Origin: Betaproteobacteria bacterium HGW-Betaproteobacteria-16
GTDB taxonomy: Bacteria; Pseudomonadota; Gammaproteobacteria; Burkholderiales; Burkholderiaceae_C
Assembly: GCA_002840835.1 (NCBI GenBank)
Contig: PHCQ01000007.1
Span: 62,001 to 126,000, forward strand
DNA length: 64,000 nt
Direction of reading: 5' to 3'
The notes under the pieces were generated by a model. That model saw only the letters and a list, made by a program, of their open reading frames with translations. It did no database searches and was not told the DNA's origin. Made by a program: the position numbers and the translations under genes. Positions 48,786-58,346 of this stretch are shown here, one piece after another. Position 1 is the first letter of the stretch. Each line of letters opens with the position of its first letter.

Positions 48786-50813
48786 ATGACGAAAATAGAA
48801 TCATCGAAAAAGCGTCTTTTGGTAGGTAATGCCTCAAATGGAAAGGAGGTGCAACTTCAATTTTTGCTGAAGGCCTCCAAACTGGGGTGGTGGAAAGCCC
48901 GAATGCCATTCACAGAAATTTATTTGTATGGGTATTCGAAGAAGCTGCTTGGTGACCTCCCCGCGGACGGCAAATATTGCACCAAAGCATTGATTGAGAG
49001 TGTTCATCCTGACGAAAGGAAGCGACTCACGGCCGAGTTGAATCTTCTATTTACATCCGCTGTTGAACACATCTCAAGTGAATATCGCTTCCAGACGCCT
49101 GACGGGTGGGTTTGGCTGGAGTCCCACGCTGTCGCCGCGGAGGTCGATGAGGGAGGAACAGTCACCTGCCTCATGGGTACGCTTGCGGATATCACTCAGC
49201 GCAAGAAAATTGACGAGTCTTCATTGCAAGAAGGCAGGGCGGCCAGACAGAAGATTCATGAGCAGACTGCGTTCCTGGCCACGATCAGTCATGAGATACG
49301 TACCCCGCTCAACTCCGTCATGGGGCTCGCCCAGGTCCTGGAATCAAGCCCGTTGAATGAGGTTCAGCAACACTGGGTGAGGTTGATGCAAGAATCGTCG
49401 AACGTGCTGTTGAATGTGTTGAATGATGTTGTGGATTTTGCTCGTCTTGGATCGGACAAACTGAAAATCGAGCGAATTGAATTTGCACTGCGCCCCCTTA
49501 CAGTCGGAGTGGTTGATTTGTACCGTGAACAGGCCAGGTTGAAGCCTGTTCGGCTGGAGTTGTCAATTTCCCCACTGTTGCCCAGCAACATGGTGGGGGA
49601 CCCCCTGCGCATCCGTCAAGTATTGAACAATTTGTTGTCAAATGCCATCAAGTTCACACCCCCGGGCGGGCAAGTGAAGCTTGCCGTGGACCCACTGCAT
49701 GGAGCCAATCGTGACACTGAAATTTCCTTCCGGATTGAAGACACGGGAATCGGTATTCATCAGGAACAACAGCAAGCCGTGTTCGAACCCTTTGCCCAGG
49801 CAGACGCCAGTACAACACGACGCTATGGGGGCAGCGGCCTGGGGCTAGCCATTTGCTCCAGGCTGGTAGAAATGATGGATGGCAAGATCTTCCTGAGCAG
49901 TACTCCAGGGGTGGGCAGCATATTTGAAATGCGTCTTCCATTGATGAGCGCTGATTGTCTCGAGCTTGATATTTTGCCAAATATGACTGTACCCCATGAT
50001 GAATTGATGTCGGCCAGCCGCAGCTTCGCGAAGTTGAAAGTCATCATTGCGCTGGACCAATCTTGCGGCACTCAACTCATAAGCAATACGCTGACGAAGG
50101 TGGGGTGCGAAGTACACATAGTCACTAGCGGGGCGATGGCAATTGAAATGTGGGAGGAGGGTGGCGTGGATCTGATTCTAATGGATGTTGAATGCCGCAG
50201 TTTCAATGGATCCGGGGCTATTCTTGAGATTCGCTCCAGGGAGCAGCGACTGAATCTGCCACCGGTCCCCATTTTGTCATCAACTGATTTTATTGCATCC
50301 AACCATAGCCCAACCTCCAAGTCCTCCGGAAGAGGGGAGAACAGGTTGAGGGCCACTGATCTCAGACACCTCCTGCAGTGCATGGCGAAAGCAGTGCATG
50401 GCGCAAAGGCAGATTTCGCGTCGGGAACAAGTACCATTCCCAACCCACGAAGAATTGCCTCTGATCCAAATGTTCAACGGAATGCGCACACGCGTGCAGC
50501 GTCGGAATTGGAAAGCACTGCGATCATTCAGGATGAAATAGCAGAAGGCCTGGTGAAACTTCGTAGGCTGCTTGACGTTCAGGATTCATTGCATGCTGAA
50601 GGCGCGCTTGCGGAGTTGAAGAAGCAGCTTTCACGCTTTGCAGCCGAGCGCGCGATCAGAATTTGCAATGGGCTCGACATGGCGAGACACGCGGGTGAGT
50701 GGGGGCTCGCAGCTCACGCGCTGTCCTTGCTTGAGGCAGAGATCCAGGAAGCGCTGAGTCGGTTGCCATTCGATGGATTCAGGGCTTCATCAGAAGATGC
50801 GGGAGCCGCATGA
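48786..50813 (+). CDS. PAS hybrid sensor kinase with degenerate receiver and HPt-like tail
   Basis: 675 aa, cytoplasmic. A PAS_3 domain (about 24-138, LLKASKLGWWKARMP, VHPDERKRL, MGTLADITQRK) is followed by HisKA with FLATISHEIRTPLNSVMG (His 169) and a HATPase (about 275-390; EDTGIGI, YGGSGLGLAI). Residues 418-510 are receiver-like, but the acidic pair is reduced to IIALDQ, Asp is kept in LILMDVE, and the conserved K-P segment is missing. The last 90 residues resemble an HPt helical bundle (LKKQLSRFAAERAIRICNGL) without the phospho-accepting His. So the kinase core looks active, but the internal relay probably is not. Base composition is lower in GC than the flanking pilus and adhesin genes, which hints at transfer. 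Confidence 0.82.
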   Translation: MTKIESSKKRLLVGNASNGKEVQLQFLLKASKLGWWKARMPFTEIYLYGYSKKLLGDLPADGKYCTKALIESVHPDERKRLTAELNLLFTSAVEHISSEYRFQTPDGWVWLESHAVAAEVDEGGTVTCLMGTLADITQRKKIDESSLQEGRAARQKIHEQTAFLATISHEIRTPLNSVMGLAQVLESSPLNEVQQHWVRLMQESSNVLLNVLNDVVDFARLGSDKLKIERIEFALRPLTVGVVDLYREQARLKPVRLELSISPLLPSNMVGDPLRIRQVLNNLLSNAIKFTPPGGQVKLAVDPLHGANRDTEISFRIEDTGIGIHQEQQQAVFEPFAQADASTTRRYGGSGLGLAICSRLVEMMDGKIFLSSTPGVGSIFEMRLPLMSADCLELDILPNMTVPHDELMSASRSFAKLKVIIALDQSCGTQLISNTLTKVGCEVHIVTSGAMAIEMWEEGGVDLILMDVECRSFNGSGAILEIRSREQRLNLPPVPILSSTDFIASNHSPTSKSSGRGENRLRATDLRHLLQCMAKAVHGAKADFASGTSTIPNPRRIASDPNVQRNAHTRAASELESTAIIQDEIAEGLVKLRRLLDVQDSLHAEGALAELKKQLSRFAAERAIRICNGLDMARHAGEWGLAAHALSLLEAEIQEALSRLPFDGFRASSEDAGAA

Positions 50814-51179
50814 AATTGCTTGCTGATGCTTCCACGAGATCGCAGCAGCCTGGGTGCAAACGGCGGCCAAGGATGCCTCGTTGAGAGTCGTCCTTCCGCG
50901 TTCATGAGTTCTTGCTTATGGTTCCGCATGTTACATGCCAATCTCGGGTTACCACAATCTAGCCACTCATTGGTAGCGCCCGCTTTGAACCGGGCGTGCA
51001 TTTTCTAAAGGTTGTTCCAGACGCATTGTCTGCCCTTAGGAATGTCTGGGCAGACTAAAAAGTGAAGTGCTACACCTACCATCGCCGACGTCGGATGCTC
51101 TGAATGCTTCAGTATTTTGGGAAGCCTGATTGACTTCTGCGTCGCCTGACTTCCATCACTTCTTTTGGCGGTAAATAGT
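50814..51179. other. Intergenic region between two low-GC kinases, with hairpins
   Basis: A hairpin CGCCCG (50977-50982) / CGGGCG (50991-50996) followed shortly by TTTTCT may be a weak terminator of the upstream kinase gene. The paired elements at 51017-51055 are listed separately. No small gene was recognised. Confidence 0.4.
51017..51055 (+). promoter_or_regulatory. Mutually exclusive hairpins in the leader of the multi-PAS kinase
   Basis: GTCTGCCC (51028-51035) pairs perfectly with GGGCAGAC (51048-51055). CCAGAC (51017-51022) can instead pair with GTCTGG (51044-51049) or with GTCTG of the first arm, so the structures compete. A run CTAAAAAG follows. It could be a terminator or an attenuator-like leader about 125 bases before ATG 51180. 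Only the base pairing is seen; function is inferred. Confidence 0.4.
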
Positions 51180-54100
51180 ATGCAACTAACAACTGATGGG
51201 CTTTACAAGCGATTGTTCAAGAATTCCCCTGGAAACATCTTGGTGCTCGAACCAGGCTCGCTAAGAATAATTGATGTCACCGAAGCATACTTAAAGGCCA
51301 CGGCTACTCGTGAATCTGACATTGTCGGCAAATTACTTTTCGAAGTATTCCCAGACAATCCTGAGGATGTGGAGGCGGATGGAGTCAAAATCCTGGCTAA
51401 ATCGCTACAACGTGTGCAGTTACTCAAAACAACCGACATCATGGGCGTCCAGCGCTATCCGATTAGGATAGCTAATGGCCAATATGAGGAGCGTTTTTGG
51501 AGCCCGGTGAATATACCAATTCTGAACGATGCAGGAGAAATTGAATTCATCATGCACCGAGCAGAAGACATCACCACTATTGTCAAGAAGGTTACAGGTC
51601 AAGCGACGGTGGGGGAATTGAATTCCAACATTTCGACTGAGGTTTTAGACATCATCCTGCGTTCCCAAGAGCTTCAGCTCGTTCTCTCAAAGCTGAAAGA
51701 GTACGAAGCGCGGATGCGAACCGCTGAACGTCTTCTTAAGCTTGGAGCTTGGGAATTCAACGTCAAGACTGGCAAGCTCAGTTGGTCTGAGCAAGTGTTT
51801 GACATTTACGATATTCCTGTTGGCGAGTCTGCTCGGGATCTCGCAGGTTATTTTGCCTTGGTACATCCAGATGATCGTGATGCCTCTCTCGCTGTGTACG
51901 CTGAATTTGAAGAGAAAAAGGCATCTCAGATTGAATTCGAACATAGAGTCATTGGGCGAGATGGTGAAGTCAGATACATCAAAGGTGCAGGGGAGCGGCA
52001 TGCACTTGCAGATGGGGAAATCATAGTCGGCTATGTACAGAATATAACCACTTTGGTTCGAACGCGACGTCAGCTGAGTCAGGCTGAGCACATGCTGCGC
52101 TTGGCAGGTGAAAAGGCACGATTAGGTGGTTGGCGCGTCGAACTCTCATCCGGATCAACGATTTGGACACCTGAAACGGCAGTCATTCATGACATGCCCG
52201 CCACCTATTCTCCAGCGAGTGTAGAGGAGGCTATTCAATACTACGTGCCCGAATCGCGCGCTGTCATTGAGAAAGCCTTCGACGCATGTGCACGCCTGGG
52301 CGTTGAGTTTGACGTGATCTGTCAGTTGCAAACCCCACTAGGACGCCATCCTTGGGTCCGAGCAATAGGTATCGCTGAACGCGATGAGCAAGGGAAAATT
52401 GTAGCTGTTCAAGGGGCTTTTCAAGATATTACCGCCCTTCACGAAGCACAAACAAAGGCTGAAGAAGCTGAGAGGCAGCGCCTCAACATTTTGGAGAGTA
52501 TTAATGATGCCTTTTTTGCCATTGATACAGAATGGAAATTCACCTACTTGAATGAACAATGCAACACTTTGCTTGAACGCTCAAAGGGTGAGCTTCTTGG
52601 TCGAAATATATGGTCTGAGTTTCCTCATGCTGTAGGGACGGTGTTTCAACGGCAGTATGAGAATGCCATGAACAATCAGGAAACATCTCGATTTCAATCA
52701 TTTTATCCACCACTTGAGAAGTGGTTTGATGTCAGCGCCTACCCGATTCCTGACGGGGTGGCGGTCTATTTCCGGGATGTGACACGAGAAAGGACACGGC
52801 AGGAACAACTGAGATTGGTAGAGGCTGCACTTTCCCGCCAAAACGACATGGTCATGATCACCGAGGCCGGTTCACTCGAAGGTCCAGATGGCCCAAAAAT
52901 TGTCTATGTGAATGATGCTTTTGATCGGCTGACAGGTTATGCCAAAGATGAAGCAATTGGCAAGACGCCTCGTTTCCTTCAAGGCATTGGTTCAGACCGT
53001 CAGGTCTTGAGCCGGATGCGCAATGCATTGACGAAATTTGAGCCCATCCGTAGCGAAGTCCTTAACTACACCAAGTCAGGCGAACCGTATTGGGTCGAGC
53101 TCGATATCACGCCCTTGTTTGATGAATCCGGACACTGCACACATTTTGTTGCAGTAGAGAGAGACATTACCCAACGAAAACACAATGAAGATGATCTCCG
53201 CCAAGCTCAGGAGCGCTATCAGCTGATTGCAAAGGCCACCAACGATGTGATCTGGGACTGGGACTTTTCAAGCAACAAGGTTTGGTGGAATGAAACTGTA
53301 TCGAGCGTTTACGGATATGCCCTGACAGAGATGGAGCCAGGTCCCGAATCCTGGTCTCGTCGAATTCATCCTGAGGATCTCGAACGTGTTCTGGAGAGCA
53401 TTCACCAGGTGATAGATGGGGAGGGGGAATTGTGGACTGGTGAATATCGCTTTTTACGCGGTGATGGCCAATATGCGCATGTGAGTGATCGAGGCTATGT
53501 GTTCCGGAACGAAGCGGGGAGCGCTACCCGTATGGTCGGGAGCATGGTTGACATCACGGAGAGGCTGGAGATGGAGAGGAGGCTGCGGGAGTCACAGAAG
53601 CTTGAGGCAGTGGGGCACCTGACCGGTGGCGTGGCTCATGACTTCAACAACCTTTTGACCGTGATCATGGGCAATGCGGAAATGCTCGCTGAGTTGGGGA
53701 CTGACCCCAACCTACGAGCCATGGCAGACATGACGTTGGCGGCAGCGCAAAGAGGAGCCGAACTGACCAGCCGGCTTCTGGCGTTTGCCCGCCGCCAGCC
53801 GCTTAACCCACAAGCGACTGACATCAATCAACTGGTGCAGGCGATGAGAGCACTGATTCGCCCCACCTTGCCAGAAGATATTGAGTTTGAGTTGGTCCCC
53901 GATCCCGATCTTGGTATTGCGGAAGTCGATGCTGGTGAGCTCGACACAGCCCTCCTGAATCTTGTGGTCAACGCTCGCGACGCCATGCCAAACGGAGGCA
54001 AGTTGACCATAGAGACGGCCAATGCCGTGCTGGACAGTCACTACACATCGCATCATCCAGAAGTGGTGCCGGGTGAGTACGTGATGATTGCAGTCTCCGA

Positions 54101-54731
54101 CACAGGCTCCGGGATGGATGCTCAGACAGCCAGTCGTGCGTTTGAACCATTTTTCACCACCAAGGCCGTGGGCAAAGGCAGTGGTCTGGGCCTGAGCATG
54201 GTGTTTGGCTTCACCAAGCAGTCTGGCGGGCATCTCAAGATTTACTCAGAGCCGGGGGAAGGGACCTCGGTCAAACTGTACTTTCCACGTGTACGGGGCG
54301 CCCAGCCCGCTGGGAGTATGCCGCTGGGCGAACTCACGCCTGAAGGTGGGACAGAGCACATCCTGATTGCAGAAGACGACGATCTCGTGCTCCAGCACCT
54401 GGAGCGTCAGTTGCGCTCGCTGGGCTACCGTGTGACAGCGGTTACCTCTGGGCCCGAAGCGCTCAAAGCTCTAAAGGTCCACAGCGATGTGGACTTGCTT
54501 CTCACAGACATCATCATGCCCGGCGGGATGAACGGGCGTGAATTGGCCGACCAGGTGCGCGCAATCTATCCTTCGCTGAAAATCCTCTTCTCCTCTGGCT
54601 ATACCGAAAACGCCATCGTCCATCACGGGCGGCTCGACCCAGGGGTGAACCTGCTCAGCAAACCCTACACTCGCCTCGAGTTGGCCACGAGGGTGCGCCT
54701 GGCGCTGACCAAGACATCGCGACCTTCATAA
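51180..54731 (+). CDS. Multi-PAS hybrid sensor histidine kinase
   Basis: 1183 aa from ATG 51180 (GGCGG 8 bases upstream; a TTG 15 bases earlier is in frame). No membrane segment. Six PAS-type modules in a row (about 6-130, 180-295, 300-425, 438-545, 546-670, 680-800), several with clear PAS_3/PAC signatures ([60 protein letters not shown]). Then HisKA with [20 protein letters not shown] (His 820), HATPase with [20 protein letters not shown], and a receiver (about 1058-1180; [26 protein letters not shown]). The fourth and fifth PAS modules resemble those in the KaiB-domain kinase at 59361. The long PAS array suggests integration of several redox, light or ligand cues. GC is lower than in the pilus genes. 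Confidence 0.9.
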   Translation: MQLTTDGLYKRLFKNSPGNILVLEPGSLRIIDVTEAYLKATATRESDIVGKLLFEVFPDNPEDVEADGVKILAKSLQRVQLLKTTDIMGVQRYPIRIANGQYEERFWSPVNIPILNDAGEIEFIMHRAEDITTIVKKVTGQATVGELNSNISTEVLDIILRSQELQLVLSKLKEYEARMRTAERLLKLGAWEFNVKTGKLSWSEQVFDIYDIPVGESARDLAGYFALVHPDDRDASLAVYAEFEEKKASQIEFEHRVIGRDGEVRYIKGAGERHALADGEIIVGYVQNITTLVRTRRQLSQAEHMLRLAGEKARLGGWRVELSSGSTIWTPETAVIHDMPATYSPASVEEAIQYYVPESRAVIEKAFDACARLGVEFDVICQLQTPLGRHPWVRAIGIAERDEQGKIVAVQGAFQDITALHEAQTKAEEAERQRLNILESINDAFFAIDTEWKFTYLNEQCNTLLERSKGELLGRNIWSEFPHAVGTVFQRQYENAMNNQETSRFQSFYPPLEKWFDVSAYPIPDGVAVYFRDVTRERTRQEQLRLVEAALSRQNDMVMITEAGSLEGPDGPKIVYVNDAFDRLTGYAKDEAIGKTPRFLQGIGSDRQVLSRMRNALTKFEPIRSEVLNYTKSGEPYWVELDITPLFDESGHCTHFVAVERDITQRKHNEDDLRQAQERYQLIAKATNDVIWDWDFSSNKVWWNETVSSVYGYALTEMEPGPESWSRRIHPEDLERVLESIHQVIDGEGELWTGEYRFLRGDGQYAHVSDRGYVFRNEAGSATRMVGSMVDITERLEMERRLRESQKLEAVGHLTGGVAHDFNNLLTVIMGNAEMLAELGTDPNLRAMADMTLAAAQRGAELTSRLLAFARRQPLNPQATDINQLVQAMRALIRPTLPEDIEFELVPDPDLGIAEVDAGELDTALLNLVVNARDAMPNGGKLTIETANAVLDSHYTSHHPEVVPGEYVMIAVSDTGSGMDAQTASRAFEPFFTTKAVGKGSGLGLSMVFGFTKQSGGHLKIYSEPGEGTSVKLYFPRVRGAQPAGSMPLGELTPEGGTEHILIAEDDDLVLQHLERQLRSLGYRVTAVTSGPEALKALKVHSDVDLLLTDIIMPGGMNGRELADQVRAIYPSLKILFSSGYTENAIVHHGRLDPGVNLLSKPYTRLELATRVRLALTKTSRPS

Positions 54732-54798
54732 ACTTCACGAATCGCGTACATGGATCTCTGTGCGGTTCGACGAAGCGGCTGTGTCAGCAAAGCTGTGG

Positions 54799-55935
54799 TC
54801 AAGCCAGTTGTAGCTTCACTGTGAAGACCGCTCCTTCGCCTGGGATGGCGCTGGCCTCTACTTGGCCACCGTGTCTTTCAACGATACGCTTAACGTTTGC
54901 CAGTCCCATGCCTGCTCCAGAGAATTCGCTTTGGGAGTGCAACCGCTGAAACGGAAGAAAAAGCATATTTGCGTACTTCGGTTCAAAGCCAACGCCGTTG
55001 TCGCTCACTGCAATGCTGACAAATTGCTCGCCACAGTGCTTTGCTTGCACGGTCACAAGAATGTTTGCCTTTGGCTCGCTGTATTTCACCGCATTGCTTA
55101 GCAGGTTGGTAAACACTTGCCCAAGCAGCCCCTCGTGCCCCAAGACCAACGGGAGAGACCCAATCTCGATGCGGCACCGTTCGGCGGAGTGGGATGGCTG
55201 TAGCCCATCTACGCATCGATGCATCAGAGGCTCCAAAGCAACCGGCGCCAGTCGCAGATGTCCGTGCCCTAGACGTGCAAAATCGAGCAAGTCATTCACC
55301 ATGCGCAATGACTGATCGCTCGAACGCACTGCGCGATTCATCAGTTCAAGATGGTCCCCTTGCAGGGCTTCTCCTATTTCGTCGGACAGATAAGTCACGA
55401 TCCCTCGAACGTTGTTGATCGGTCCGCGCAGATCGTGAGCAAGTCGAGCTGCGAAGGCATCGAGCTCTTGATTCACGGCCGTCAGTTCTGCGTTGCGCTC
55501 CAGCAGCGCTGCCTGAAGCTCTCGATTGGATCTTTGCAGCGACTGTACTTGCAAAACTCGCGCGACGACAGTCTCAAGGGCTGAGAGTGCAAACGGCTTT
55601 CGCAGGTAATCCACAGCGCCGTGAGTAAGAGCTTGCACTGCCGAATCCACCGATGCGTGTCCAGTCATCAATACGGCTGCCAGGTCGGGACACCTGGTCT
55701 TGGCATGACCGATGAGCTCAATGCCGTCCATATGGGGCAACTGCAAGTCGGTTATCAGAAGATCGGTGTGCTGCAAGGCTGGATGATCTAGCGCTTGCTT
55801 GGCGGTAGCGCAAACCTCGACTTCGTAGCCTCGCGAGCGCAAAAATGTCTGCAGGGTTTGGCCAAGCAACTCTTCATCATCGACGACTAGGAGTCGGGCA
55901 GCTGCAGCGTGTTCATTGGAAGACTGCTTTGCCAT
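54799..55935 (-). CDS. Receiver-first histidine kinase (REC-HisKA-HATPase)
   Basis: 378 aa from ATG 55935. N-terminal receiver (about 13-125) with LLVVDDE, phospho-Asp 63 in LLITDLQLPHMDG, Thr in LMTGHAS and Lys 113 in LRKPF. A coiled-coil linker (LQRSNRELQAALLERNAELT) leads to a HisKA domain with AARLAHDLRGPINNVRG (His 167) and a HATPase (GLLGQVFTNLLSNAVKYSEP, VSDNGVGFEP, GAGMGLANVKRI). Such receiver-first kinases take phosphate from another kinase and pass it on, or change their own activity on phosphorylation. The gene is convergent with the multi-PAS kinase, 67 bases apart, which is a candidate partner. An IS5-type remnant lies just upstream, so its original promoter may have been replaced. 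Confidence 0.88.
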   Translation of the reverse strand: MAKQSSNEHAAAARLLVVDDEELLGQTLQTFLRSRGYEVEVCATAKQALDHPALQHTDLLITDLQLPHMDGIELIGHAKTRCPDLAAVLMTGHASVDSAVQALTHGAVDYLRKPFALSALETVVARVLQVQSLQRSNRELQAALLERNAELTAVNQELDAFAARLAHDLRGPINNVRGIVTYLSDEIGEALQGDHLELMNRAVRSSDQSLRMVNDLLDFARLGHGHLRLAPVALEPLMHRCVDGLQPSHSAERCRIEIGSLPLVLGHEGLLGQVFTNLLSNAVKYSEPKANILVTVQAKHCGEQFVSIAVSDNGVGFEPKYANMLFLPFQRLHSQSEFSGAGMGLANVKRIVERHGGQVEASAIPGEGAVFTVKLQLA

Positions 55936-56044
55936 TTTTCTGCTGATTAAAAATGTTCGCGTTGCGCGTAAATTCTCAGGCAAGACGCGAACCTTGCTTT
56001 TCCCGAGGAAAACATCCCACTGAGCACTCCCGCGCGAGTTGCGT

Positions 56045-56405
56045 GACATCGACCACCGTGCCGCTCCTCAAGAGCAGGCCCACGGCTGCCAGCGTGGCGT
56101 TGAAGGTGGCCTGACTTTGCAAGCTCAGGTTGTGGGCTTCGGGCAAGATGCCGAAACCGAATAATGCTGCTCTCGTCGGACAAGTCGTCTTCCCCGGCAT
56201 CTAGACCCTCGAACTCGTGAAACATGGGCGTGTCGTGTAGCACTCCCTCCATCGCCGCGTCCGAGAGGTTGAACCACTGTCGGAGGAAGTGAGTGCGTTG
56301 CATGGTGTCCTCGGCAAAAAGTGGGCGTCCACCTGGGTGCGGGGCGATCAGCGAAACCGGATCGACCCAAGGCGCCACGAGGTTCGTCTCTTCAAGGAAC
56401 CCGCG
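56045..56405 (-). pseudogene. IS5-family transposase, frameshifted N-terminal fragment
   Basis: On the - strand one frame reads RGFLEETNLVAPWVDPVSLI, then MQRTHFLRQWFNLSDAAMEG and DDLSDESSIIRFRHL, which is the N-terminal domain of IS5-type transposases (MLRIHFLQQWF.LSDPAMEE.L, ESTILRFRHLLE). Similarity then continues in another frame as LPEAHNLSLQSQATFNATLA and LLLRSGTVVDV (family: LLE...L...IL..VN..L...GL.L..GTVVDAT). So there is a frameshift near 56155, and the catalytic core after VDAT is lost. No terminal inverted repeats were identified. Confidence 0.78.
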
Positions 56406-56571
56406 CTTACATGTCCGCTTGCTATTTCAGAGAGTAAATGGCATTAAAACCATTCTATGTCATATTTATCAGTTACTATGACGAAAATTCAGCGCGGCTG
56501 GGATCTGATCCTGAAACAAGCCGGGCCCTCGCCATCCCCTGCATTCGATCAGAACCAACCCACTTTGTCAG
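56406..56571 (+). promoter_or_regulatory. AT-rich promoter region of the second fucose-synthase-like gene
   Basis: 56425-56480 is AT-rich and contains TCATATTTATCAGTT (56460-56474), related to TCATAAATATATCAGTTT ahead of the UppS-like gene. ATG 56572 has no strong ribosome binding site. Promoter assignment is inferred from composition and position. Confidence 0.4.
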
Positions 56572-57564
56572 ATGCGCGTCCCTCAAAAAGTGTTTGTAGC
56601 CGGTCCCGCCAGCGCCGTGCGTCATGCCATCGTGAGGCGCCTGACGGCCAGTGGTCTGCCTGCCGAGCAGATCGACACCTGGGACACAACCTGCCTTGAC
56701 AGCCAAGATCCACTCGCTGTGCGTGCGTACCTGCGCATCCAGGCTCCCGACCAGATCTACATTGCGGCGGGGCCATGGGGTCGCCAGGCCGACTGCGTCG
56801 ATCACAGAGGCAGCTACCTGGCTGATGCGTTGCTGGGGCAGGCCCAGCTGATTCACGAGGCCATGTTCGCTGGCATTCGCAATCTGCTCTTCATCGCTTC
56901 GCATCAAGTCTACGGCCGGTGTCCAGTGTTGCCGATTGCGGAAGAGGATCTGGCCCATGCCTGCGCCTGTAGCTACCGTGAACCCGTCGCGATCGGGCAC
57001 TTGGCTGCGATTCGACTCTGTGAAGCCTACATGCATCAGTACGGTGAGGCGCTTGACCTGACCTACAGGTCGGTTGTGGTGGGCAATGTGTATGGGCCTG
57101 GCGACACCCTCGAAAACTCCAGAACCGGAGAGCTTCTGGCCCTGGTTCGTCAGATTGATCAGGCGAAAGGAGCCAATCTTTCCAGTTTGAAGATCCGATC
57201 CAGCGGCCTTCGGCGAGAAGACTGGTTACATGCCGACGACATGGCAGCGGCATGCATTGGTCTGCTGGGCCTGCCTGCCAGCAAACACCAGTTCCTCACC
57301 GATGCAAACCGCCCGCACATCAATCTGGGCAGCGGCGAGCCGAGCACGACGATGCAGCTGGCGCAGGCGGTTGCCAGAGTTGTGGGGTACCGAGGGGAGC
57401 TTCTGCCGGATAGCTGCAATGTAGACGAGGGTCCCGATTTCTTTCTCGACACGCGTCGCATGCGGAGCACCGGCTGGAAGCCGCAGGTAACGCTTGATGC
57501 AGGCATCGCAGAGATGTACCAGGACTACCTGCGGCAAGTGCAGGAAACGGAGGCCACGTCATGA
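56572..57564 (+). CDS. GDP-fucose-synthase-like SDR protein without catalytic Tyr/Lys, copy 2
   Basis: 330 aa. Framework of GDP-L-fucose synthase: VFVAGPASAVRHAIVRRL at the N-terminus, LRIQAPDQIYIAAGPWG, LIHEAMFAGIRNLLFIASHQ, IRLCEAYMHQYG, LTYRSVVVGNVYGPGDTLEN, WLHADDMAAACIGLL, INLGSGEPSTTMQLAQAVAR, STGWKPQVTLDAGI. In active enzymes the dinucleotide motif is G-H-R-G-M-V-G and the catalytic segment is EP-Y-AIA-K-IAGIK. Here they read G-PAS-AV-R and EP-V139-AIG-H143-LAAIR, so two Rossmann glycines and both catalytic residues are replaced while the surroundings remain. It is a diverged, probably non-catalytic paralogue. Copy 1 at 37267-38307 has lost different residues of the same motifs. Role unknown. 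Confidence 0.8.
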   Translation: MRVPQKVFVAGPASAVRHAIVRRLTASGLPAEQIDTWDTTCLDSQDPLAVRAYLRIQAPDQIYIAAGPWGRQADCVDHRGSYLADALLGQAQLIHEAMFAGIRNLLFIASHQVYGRCPVLPIAEEDLAHACACSYREPVAIGHLAAIRLCEAYMHQYGEALDLTYRSVVVGNVYGPGDTLENSRTGELLALVRQIDQAKGANLSSLKIRSSGLRREDWLHADDMAAACIGLLGLPASKHQFLTDANRPHINLGSGEPSTTMQLAQAVARVVGYRGELLPDSCNVDEGPDFFLDTRRMRSTGWKPQVTLDAGIAEMYQDYLRQVQETEATS

Positions 57565-58346
57565 GTCAGGCCCTCCGTGCCCCTTCGTCGAAAGCTGAGA
57601 CTCTTACCCTCGCAGAGGGTTGCCCTGGGACGCGCTGACGTCAGGTGACCTCGGCAACATCATCGAGCGCTTCTGTTCTGTCCACTCGGGACTTTGAGGT
57701 GATTTGGCTCACTCGACTCAGATGGTGTTTTTCCTTCCGCTTCGTGACTGAGATTGACATTCCACAAGGCCAACCTTGGGACAGAGGCGTCACCTAGAAG
57801 CGGGAAGTCCCTTCGCATTCGCATCAGGTGGAGAGACTGAAAGCCTGTTCGTCCCTGTAATAGGCATTCATGAGCAAGAGCCGGCGTAGCTACCCAAACC
57901 CTGATGACACATTGCCTGGAGTTCCAGGATGGCCAGCGAGTTTTTGCGTCGTTCTCATTTCTAGAAGTCGCACGGAGGAAGTGGAAAATGGCTTGCTCCT
58001 GGCAGATTTGCCAGTCCGTGCCAGGCCGGAGAGGGCAGTTTCTCTCGCGAGAGCGACATCCTGCCTCTTCGGGAAGCACCCTTGCGGGTGTAGCGTGCGC
58101 GGATCTAACACTGCTTGTGGAAAGGCCCCATCGGTTGACCAGGAGTGGCATCTGTCGGTATCGACACGCTGGCATTGGGATTGCCTTGTCTCAAATCAAG
58201 GTGTAGGTCTGTTGGTCTTGGGACAGGCGTTTTGTTAGCCGCCAATTTTGACGGGGTGCAAAAATGTGAATAATGCGAATGTTCGGCCAAACCTCGCCCA
58301 AACAAGCTGCACTCATTTTTTTCAATATTGTTTTCGAAGCAAATTC
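57565..58346. other. Long intergenic region before the second HTH-receiver gene
   Basis: About 780 bases without a recognisable gene. A small hairpin ACCCT-cgcag-AGGGT (57606-57620) follows the upstream gene without a T-tract. The last 100 bases (58240-58346) are AT-richer and should hold the promoter of the HTH-receiver gene. The rest shows nothing identifiable. Confidence 0.4.

Noticed and set aside
57660-58175. 171-codon - strand frame in the gap before HTH-receiver copy 2
   Set aside because: No ribosome site, signal, or recognisable family; probably chance in GC-rich DNA.
58248-58346. N-terminal extension of HTH-receiver copy 2
   Set aside because: The extra 33 residues have no counterpart in copy 1, where the start corresponds to ATG 58347.
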